This document shows, piece by piece, positions 59,929 through 64,000 of a stretch of 64,000 bases of DNA. The notes under the pieces are model-generated. The model searched no databases and was not told the origin of the DNA. It saw only the letters and a list, made by a program, of their open reading frames with translations. Every line of letters begins with the position of its first letter. Position 1 is the first letter of the stretch. The translations under genes were made by a program, and so were the position numbers. Origin of the DNA: Microlunatus speluncae (GTDB lineage: Bacteria; Actinomycetota; Actinomycetes; Propionibacteriales; Propionibacteriaceae); the NCBI RefSeq assembly GCF_009299835.1, contig NZ_VKCZ01000014.1, positions 248,001 through 312,000 of the forward strand, read 5' to 3'.

Positions 59929-61710
59929 TTGATTCGCACGCACGACGCCGGGAGCCTGCGCGCCGAGCACGCCGGGACCACGGTCACGCTGGCCGGCTGG
60001 GTGGGGCGCCGGCGAGATCATGGCGGAGTCGCCTTCCTCGACCTGCGGGACGCGAGCGGCATCGTCCAGGTCGTCGTCCGGGACGAGATCCTGGCCGCCT
60101 CCGGCGCGCACGACCTGCGGAACGAGTACTGCATCAAGATCATCGGTGAGGTGTCCCGGCGGCCCGAGGGCAACGCCAACCCGGACCTGCCGACCGGTGA
60201 GATCGAGGTCGTGACGGCCGAGTTCGAGGTGCTCAACCCGGCCGCTCCGCTGCCGTTCCAGATCGACGAGCGGATCAACGTCGGCGAGGAGACGCGGCTC
60301 AAGTACCGCTATCTCGACCTGCGCCGACCGGCCCCGGCGGCCGCGATCCGGCTGCGCAGCGAGGTCAACCGGGTGGCCCGGACGCTGCTCGCCGGCGAGA
60401 ACTTCGTCGAGGTCGAGACGCCGACCCTGACCCGGTCCACGCCCGAGGGTGCCCGCGACTTCCTGGTCCCGGCCCGGCTCCGGCCCGGTTCCTGGTACGC
60501 GCTGCCGCAGAGCCCGCAGTTGTTCAAGCAGTTGCTGATGGTCGGCGGCCTGGAGCGCTATTACCAGATCGCCCGCTGCTACCGGGACGAGGATTTCCGG
60601 GCCGACCGGCAGCCGGAGTTCACCCAGCTGGACATCGAGCTGAGCTTCGTCGACCAGGACGACGTGATCGCCCTGAGCGAGCGGCTGCTGACCCAGATCT
60701 GGAGCCTGATCGGGCACCAGGTGACGACGCCGATCCCGCGGATCACCTACCGCGACTCGATGAACCGGTACGGCACCGACAAGCCCGACCTGCGCTTCGA
60801 CCTCGAGATCACCGAGCTGACCGACTACTTCGCCGAGACGCCGTTCCGGGTGTTCCAGGCCGACTACGTCGGGGCCGTGATCATGAAGGGCGGCGCGGAC
60901 CAGCCGCGGCGCACCCTGGATGCCTGGCAGGAGTTCGCCAAGCAGCGCGGGGCTCGCGGGCTCGCGTACGTGCTGGTCGGCGCGGACGGCGAGCTCGGCG
61001 GCCCGGTGGCCAAGAACCTGTCCGAGACCGAGCGCGACGGCCTGGCCAAGGTGACCGGTGCCGAGCCGGGGGACTGTGTGTTCTTCGCCGCCGGCGGCCG
61101 GTCGGCCTCGCAGGCCCTGCTCGGCGCGGTCCGGCTGGAGATCGGCAAGCGGATCGGCGCCATCGACGAGGCTGCGTGGGCCTTCGTCTGGATCGTCGAC
61201 GCGCCCCTGTTCGAGCCGGCCGGGGACGCGGTCGCGGCCGGTGACGTCGCGGTCGGGTCGGGCGCCTGGACCGCGGTGCACCACGCGTTCACCTCGCCCA
61301 AACCGGAATCGTTGGAGACCTTCGACACCGATCCGGGCTCGGCCCTGGCGTACGCGTACGACATCGTCTGCAACGGCAACGAGATTGGCGGCGGCTCGAT
61401 CCGTATCCATCGTCGCGACATCCAGGAGCGGGTGTTCAAGGTGATGGGGATCGAGCCGGAGGAGGCGAACGAGAAGTTCGGCTTCCTGCTCGACGCGTTC
61501 GCCTACGGGGCCCCGCCGCACGGCGGCATCGCGTTCGGCTGGGACCGGATCGTCGCCTTGCTGGCCGGCTCGGACTCGATCCGCGAGGTGATCGCGTTCC
61601 CGAAGTCCGGCGGCGGCGTCGACCCGCTCACCGACGCCCCGGCCCCGATCACCTCCGCCCAGCGCAAGGAAGCCGGCGTCGACGCCAAGCCCGCCCCGGC
61701 TCCCGCCTGA
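59929..61710 (+). CDS. aspS: Aspartyl-tRNA synthetase
   Basis: AspRS charges tRNA-Asp (and in many actinobacteria also tRNA-Asn, when the enzyme is non-discriminating). The 593-residue protein starts at TTG 59929 ([16 protein letters not shown]) with AAGGGACGAGGGG upstream. The OB-fold anticodon domain ([23 protein letters not shown]), motif 1 ([19 protein letters not shown]), motif 2 ([26 protein letters not shown]), the GAD insertion domain and motif 3 ([13 protein letters not shown]) are all present, as in bacterial AspRS. A TAGGAT at 59867-59872, inside the end of the inverted repeat, is a likely promoter element. Confidence 0.95.
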   Translation: MIRTHDAGSLRAEHAGTTVTLAGWVGRRRDHGGVAFLDLRDASGIVQVVVRDEILAASGAHDLRNEYCIKIIGEVSRRPEGNANPDLPTGEIEVVTAEFEVLNPAAPLPFQIDERINVGEETRLKYRYLDLRRPAPAAAIRLRSEVNRVARTLLAGENFVEVETPTLTRSTPEGARDFLVPARLRPGSWYALPQSPQLFKQLLMVGGLERYYQIARCYRDEDFRADRQPEFTQLDIELSFVDQDDVIALSERLLTQIWSLIGHQVTTPIPRITYRDSMNRYGTDKPDLRFDLEITELTDYFAETPFRVFQADYVGAVIMKGGADQPRRTLDAWQEFAKQRGARGLAYVLVGADGELGGPVAKNLSETERDGLAKVTGAEPGDCVFFAAGGRSASQALLGAVRLEIGKRIGAIDEAAWAFVWIVDAPLFEPAGDAVAAGDVAVGSGAWTAVHHAFTSPKPESLETFDTDPGSALAYAYDIVCNGNEIGGGSIRIHRRDIQERVFKVMGIEPEEANEKFGFLLDAFAYGAPPHGGIAFGWDRIVALLAGSDSIREVIAFPKSGGGVDPLTDAPAPITSAQRKEAGVDAKPAPAPA

Positions 61711-61742
61711 CCCAGCTCGGCTCCCGTCTGACCCAGCCCAGG

Positions 61743-61802
61743 CGCGACCGTTCTCGGCGTACGCGACCTCTACAGCGGTCGCGTCGGCCGAGAACGGTCG
61801 CG
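61743..61802. repeat. 60-bp GCGACC palindrome after aspS
   Basis: Perfect 16-base arms CGCGACCGTTCTCGGC and an inner 8-base pair ACGCGACC/GGTCGCGT enclose an 8-base loop. It lies 32 bases after the aspS stop, in the place of a terminator, and belongs to the same GCGACC class as 51905-52435 and 62342-62426. Confidence 0.88.
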
Positions 61803-61835
61803 TCTGTGGTTCGCGCCTGTCGTTAGGCTGGGTTG

Positions 61836-62309
61836 GTGGCAGCGGAGCAGGGGCGAGTGTCGGTGGTGACCGGGTTGGTGCGGAGCTCGTTCCTGGTCGA
61901 TGCCGTGTACGCGCACTCCGCGCGGGACTACGGGCTGACCCAGCAGCAGGGGCAGTTGCTCTGCGTGCTGATGGGGCAGCCGTACGGGATGGGCCGGCTG
62001 GGCTCGGTGCTCGGGCTGGCCAAATCGAGCATCACCGGGCTGGTGGATCGCACCGAGCGCAACGGACTGGTCCGGCGGGAGCCCGATCCGCAGGACACCC
62101 GGGCCGTGCGGGTCGCGCTCACCGCCAGGGGCAGCCGCCTGGCCGCCGAGTTCTATGCCGAGACCTGCCGCCGGATCGACGCGCTGGCCGGCGGGTTGGA
62201 CGCCGCCGAGCGCGCGGTCTTGGCCGACCTGCTCGGCCGGATCGTGGCCGATAACCAAGTGCCGGTGGTGTTTCCGGAACCCGCCGCCGAACCGGCCCAC
62301 CCGGCCTGA
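61836..62309 (+). CDS. MarR family transcriptional regulator
   Basis: The 157-residue protein has the MarR winged helix: LTQQQGQLLCVLMGQPYGMGRLGSVLGLAKSSITGLVDRTERNGLVRREPDPQDTRAVRVALTARG, with the DxRxxxxxLT wing. It binds DNA as a dimer and usually represses a nearby gene until a ligand arrives. GTG 61836 follows TAGGCT by 6 bases (leaderless type); TTG 61833 is an alternative. Two AGTTCGTA-type operators lie before the next gene, an F420 oxidoreductase, making it the likely target. Confidence 0.88.
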   Translation: MAAEQGRVSVVTGLVRSSFLVDAVYAHSARDYGLTQQQGQLLCVLMGQPYGMGRLGSVLGLAKSSITGLVDRTERNGLVRREPDPQDTRAVRVALTARGSRLAAEFYAETCRRIDALAGGLDAAERAVLADLLGRIVADNQVPVVFPEPAAEPAHPA

Positions 62310-62341
62310 GCCCGCGCCCAGCCCCGCCGCGCGATTTCTGC

Positions 62342-62426
62342 CCGCGCGACCGCTATCGGCCCACGCGACCGTTGCACCGGTCGCGTCCGCCGACCAGGGT
62401 CGCGTCCGCCGACCAGGGTCGCGCGG
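62342..62426. repeat. GCGACC palindrome with 19-bp tandem duplication
   Basis: Outer ends CCGCGCGACC and GGTCGCGCGG pair; inside lie further GCGACC/GGTCGC half units, and GGTCGCGTCCGCCGACCAG is repeated twice (62379-62397 and 62398-62416). It sits between the MarR gene and the operators of the next gene. Confidence 0.85.
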
Positions 62427-62430
62427 ATGG

Positions 62431-62468
62431 AGTTCGTACTACGAACTACTATGGTTCGTCATACGAAC
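62431..62468. promoter_or_regulatory. Twin MarR-type operators around the oxidoreductase promoter
   Basis: AGTTCGTACTACGAACT (62431-62447) is a perfect inverted repeat; GTTCGTCATACGAAC (62454-62468) is its near copy. Their centres are 22 bases apart, two helical turns. TACTAT (62447-62452), a likely minus-10, lies between them. The neighbour MarR protein is the obvious binder. Confidence 0.82.
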
Positions 62469-62494
62469 TGAATGTGTGTCGGAAGGAAAGTCCC

Positions 62495-63421
62495 ATGACT
62501 CTGCCGAATGTCGTCTTCGGCTTCGGGGCCCACAGCGGCCTCCGTGACATCCCTGACCTGCTCCGGCGGGCCGAGCGCGCCGATCGCGACGGGCTCGATC
62601 TGATGTCGCTGTCCGATCACCCGTATCTCGGTGATCGACTGGACGCCTACGCAGCGGTCGGCTTCGTGCTCGGCCGCACCGAGCGTCTCGCCGCCTTCGC
62701 CAACGTCACGAACCTGCCGACCCGCCCCGCGCCCATGCTGTCGCGCACCGTGACCTCGCTGGCGGCACTGTCCGGCGGCCGGATCGTCCTCGGTGCCGGG
62801 GCCGGCGGGCTGTGGGACCGGATCTCCGACCTCGGCGTGCCGCGGCTGTCGCCGGGTGCGGCGGTCGAGGCCTTCGAAGAGGCGATCACGGTGATCAAGT
62901 TGTTGTCCGGCGGCGGCTCTCCGGTCACCTTCCACGGTCGGCACTACCGCGTCGAGGGGATCGACCCCGCTCCGGTCTCCGCCGCCCCGGTCTGGACCGG
63001 CTCGGTCGGGCCGAAGTCGCTGGCCGTCACCGGCCGGGTCGCCAACGGCTGGATCCCCGGCCACGCGGCGGACTGGCTGAGCCCGCGCTACCGGGAATCG
63101 CGGCCGCTGATCGACGCCGCGGCCCTCGAGGCCGGCCGGGACCCGGGCGAGATCGCCACGATCTTCAACGTCCCGGGCCGGATCACCGACCGGCCCCTGG
63201 CCGCCACCCGTGATCAAGACGGCCGCTGGCTCGGTGGCTCGGTCGATCAGTGGGTCGAGGAGCTGACCGGCGCGGTGCTGGAGCACCGGGCAGCCGGCTT
63301 CCTGCTCTTCGCCGCTGATCACGGCAGCCAGGACGACCGGCCGCTCGGCCGCTGGGGTCAGGAGATCGCCCCGGCCGTACGGCAGGCCGTCGGCCCCCGC
63401 CCGAGCATGATCGTTCCCTGA
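62495..63421 (+). CDS. LLM-class (F420-dependent) oxidoreductase
   Basis: The 308-residue protein is a luciferase-like monooxygenase-fold enzyme: DGLDLMSLSDHPY, FANVTNLPTRPAPMLSRTVTSLAALSGGRIVLGAGAGG, and IYVPPA-like end region VAPVWTGSVGPKSL replaced by SAAPVWTGSVGPKSL. F420 use is the usual case in actinobacteria; FMN cannot be excluded. GGAAGGAAAG provides the ribosome binding site. The last residues (MIVP) and the TGA lie in a CTTCGACA repeat, so the original end may have been changed. It is probably repressed by the upstream MarR protein. Confidence 0.85.
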   Translation: MTLPNVVFGFGAHSGLRDIPDLLRRAERADRDGLDLMSLSDHPYLGDRLDAYAAVGFVLGRTERLAAFANVTNLPTRPAPMLSRTVTSLAALSGGRIVLGAGAGGLWDRISDLGVPRLSPGAAVEAFEEAITVIKLLSGGGSPVTFHGRHYRVEGIDPAPVSAAPVWTGSVGPKSLAVTGRVANGWIPGHAADWLSPRYRESRPLIDAAALEAGRDPGEIATIFNVPGRITDRPLAATRDQDGRWLGGSVDQWVEELTGAVLEHRAAGFLLFAADHGSQDDRPLGRWGQEIAPAVRQAVGPRPSMIVP

Positions 63422-63505
63422 GCTTGTCGAAGGGCAGGCCGGATGGTTGCCTCTTGAGGAACTCGAAGATCAACTGGTTTGCCCTTCGACAGGCTCAGGG
63501 AACGA
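63411..63505. repeat. Inverted pair of CCCTTCGACAGGCTCAGGG units
   Basis: Two 26-base copies, TCGTTCCCTGAGC.. (63411-63436) and its reverse (63480-63505), differ at one position and enclose 43 bases. The left copy overlaps the end of the oxidoreductase gene. It can fold as a large hairpin and lies between convergent genes. Confidence 0.9.
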
Positions 63506-63547
63506 GACCCGAGCGTCCCCATCAGTGACCGCAGGAAACGGACTACG

Positions 63548-64000
63548 TCACGGCGCGGAGTCGGAGAGGAAGTCCTTGATCATCGGGTTGACGAGGTCGG
63601 GGGATTGGCGGCTGATCCAGTGGCCGGTGTTTTCCAAGATCACGATCTTGGCGCCGGGGACCAGGCGGGCGGCCTCGATGGTGAACCGGGGCCGGATGCC
63701 GATGTCGGAATCGCCCTGCAGGAACAAGGTCGGGCAGTTGATCTCGGGCAGCCGGGGTCGGAGATCGACGCGCATCCGGAGCGGCCCGATCGAGGTGTTC
63801 TGCCAGTCGCTGGAGCTCGAGCCGGCCGCGGACTCGGCCATGATCTCGTCCACCACCTGCTCGAAATCGGCCGGCAGGGCGGCGAACAACCCGCGGCGGG
63901 CGAAGGCGACGGTCTGCGGTCTGCTCCCGGCCATGAGGCTGGGCAGGGTCCGGTTGAGGAACGGGATCTTGGCGGTCAGCCAGAGCAGTTGGTGCACCAC
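63548..64000 (-). CDS. Alpha/beta hydrolase, partial (5' end beyond window)
   Basis: The visible 150 residues are the C-terminal half of an alpha/beta hydrolase: a cap-like region (AFARRGLFAALPADFEQVVDEIM), CPTLFLQGDSDIGIRPRFTIEAARLVPGAKIVILENTGHWISRQSPDLVNPMIKDFL with the acid Asp (GDSD) and the catalytic His (GHW). The GTG at the window edge is not a real start; the nucleophile part lies outside. Family members include epoxide hydrolases, haloalkane dehalogenases and esterases. It converges on the oxidoreductase gene. Confidence 0.8.
   Translation of the reverse strand: MVHQLLWLTAKIPFLNRTLPSLMAGSRPQTVAFARRGLFAALPADFEQVVDEIMAESAAGSSSSDWQNTSIGPLRMRVDLRPRLPEINCPTLFLQGDSDIGIRPRFTIEAARLVPGAKIVILENTGHWISRQSPDLVNPMIKDFLSDSAP

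Noticed and set aside
59911..61521. 536-residue frame antisense to aspS
   Set aside because: aspS has every class II motif on the other strand; the antisense frame has none.

Overview
The window is chromosomal DNA of a high-GC Gram-positive bacterium, almost certainly an actinobacterium of the Propionibacteriales type (Microlunatus/Friedmanniella-like is my best guess; the sequence alone does not fix the genus). The signs are the yebC-ruvCAB-yajC-secD-secF-apt-relA gene order, a PriA-type HisA/TrpF isomerase, a glyoxalase II-like gene directly before hisS, an F420-type luciferase-like oxidoreductase, many GTG/TTG starts, and leaderless promoters with TANNNT 6-7 bases before the start codon. 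No transposase, integrase, tRNA, rRNA or CRISPR array was seen.

Layout. 0-9 kb: a HAD-DUF952 fusion, then a surface-glycan locus with a DUF6716 glycosyltransferase, two methyltransferases, a polysialyltransferase-like protein, a family 2 glycosyltransferase, a NeuB-type nonulosonate synthase and a third GT-B-like protein. No CMP-sugar synthetase lies in the window. 8.8-17.4 kb: a small hypothetical protein, a VWA protein, priA, then a tightly packed operon (fatty acyl-CoA reductase/HAD fusion, LarA-like protein, PlsC-like acyltransferase), a tandem GNAT protein and yebC. 17.4-32.2 kb: about 15 kb of accessory genes splits the usual yebC-ruvC neighbourhood. It holds a Gfo/Idh oxidoreductase, heparinase-like lyase, orphan sugar-binding lipoprotein, WYL regulator with epoxide hydrolase, a second epoxide hydrolase, glyoxalase/VOC proteins, a Tat-exported GxGYxYP protein, a PobA-like hydroxylase, a DHFR-like protein and a 5'-truncated lectin remnant.

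32.3-50.9 kb: the housekeeping backbone: ruvC-ruvA, a lipoprotein and a GH43 enzyme on the other strand, ruvB, yajC-secD-secF, apt, a potassium channel, relA, an iron-siderophore binding protein behind an IdeR/DtxR-like box, GNAT, DUF1990, DUF349, glyoxalase II and hisS. 50.9-59.6 kb: a second accessory stretch between hisS and aspS: SGNH hydrolase, a tandem-repeat field, a DUF2157-like membrane protein, DUF2252, a TetR regulator, a secreted sialidase-like protein and a TIMP-like membrane protein. 59.7-64 kb: a 167-bp inverted repeat, aspS, MarR regulator, F420 oxidoreductase with two clear MarR-type operators, and a partial alpha/beta hydrolase.

The most unusual content is non-coding. Several families of dispersed palindromes sit at gene ends: (1) about 58-bp hairpins whose outer ends are constant (CCGA..TTGTC) while the inner stem changes between subtypes; (2) CTTCGACAGGCTCAGG repeats, one inserted in frame in a gene and one pair supplying a stop codon; (3) GCGACC/GGTCGC palindromes, including a 158-bp tandem array. 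Among proteins, the acyl reductase/LarA-like/acyltransferase operon and the nonulosonate glycan locus are the best candidates for poorly described systems.
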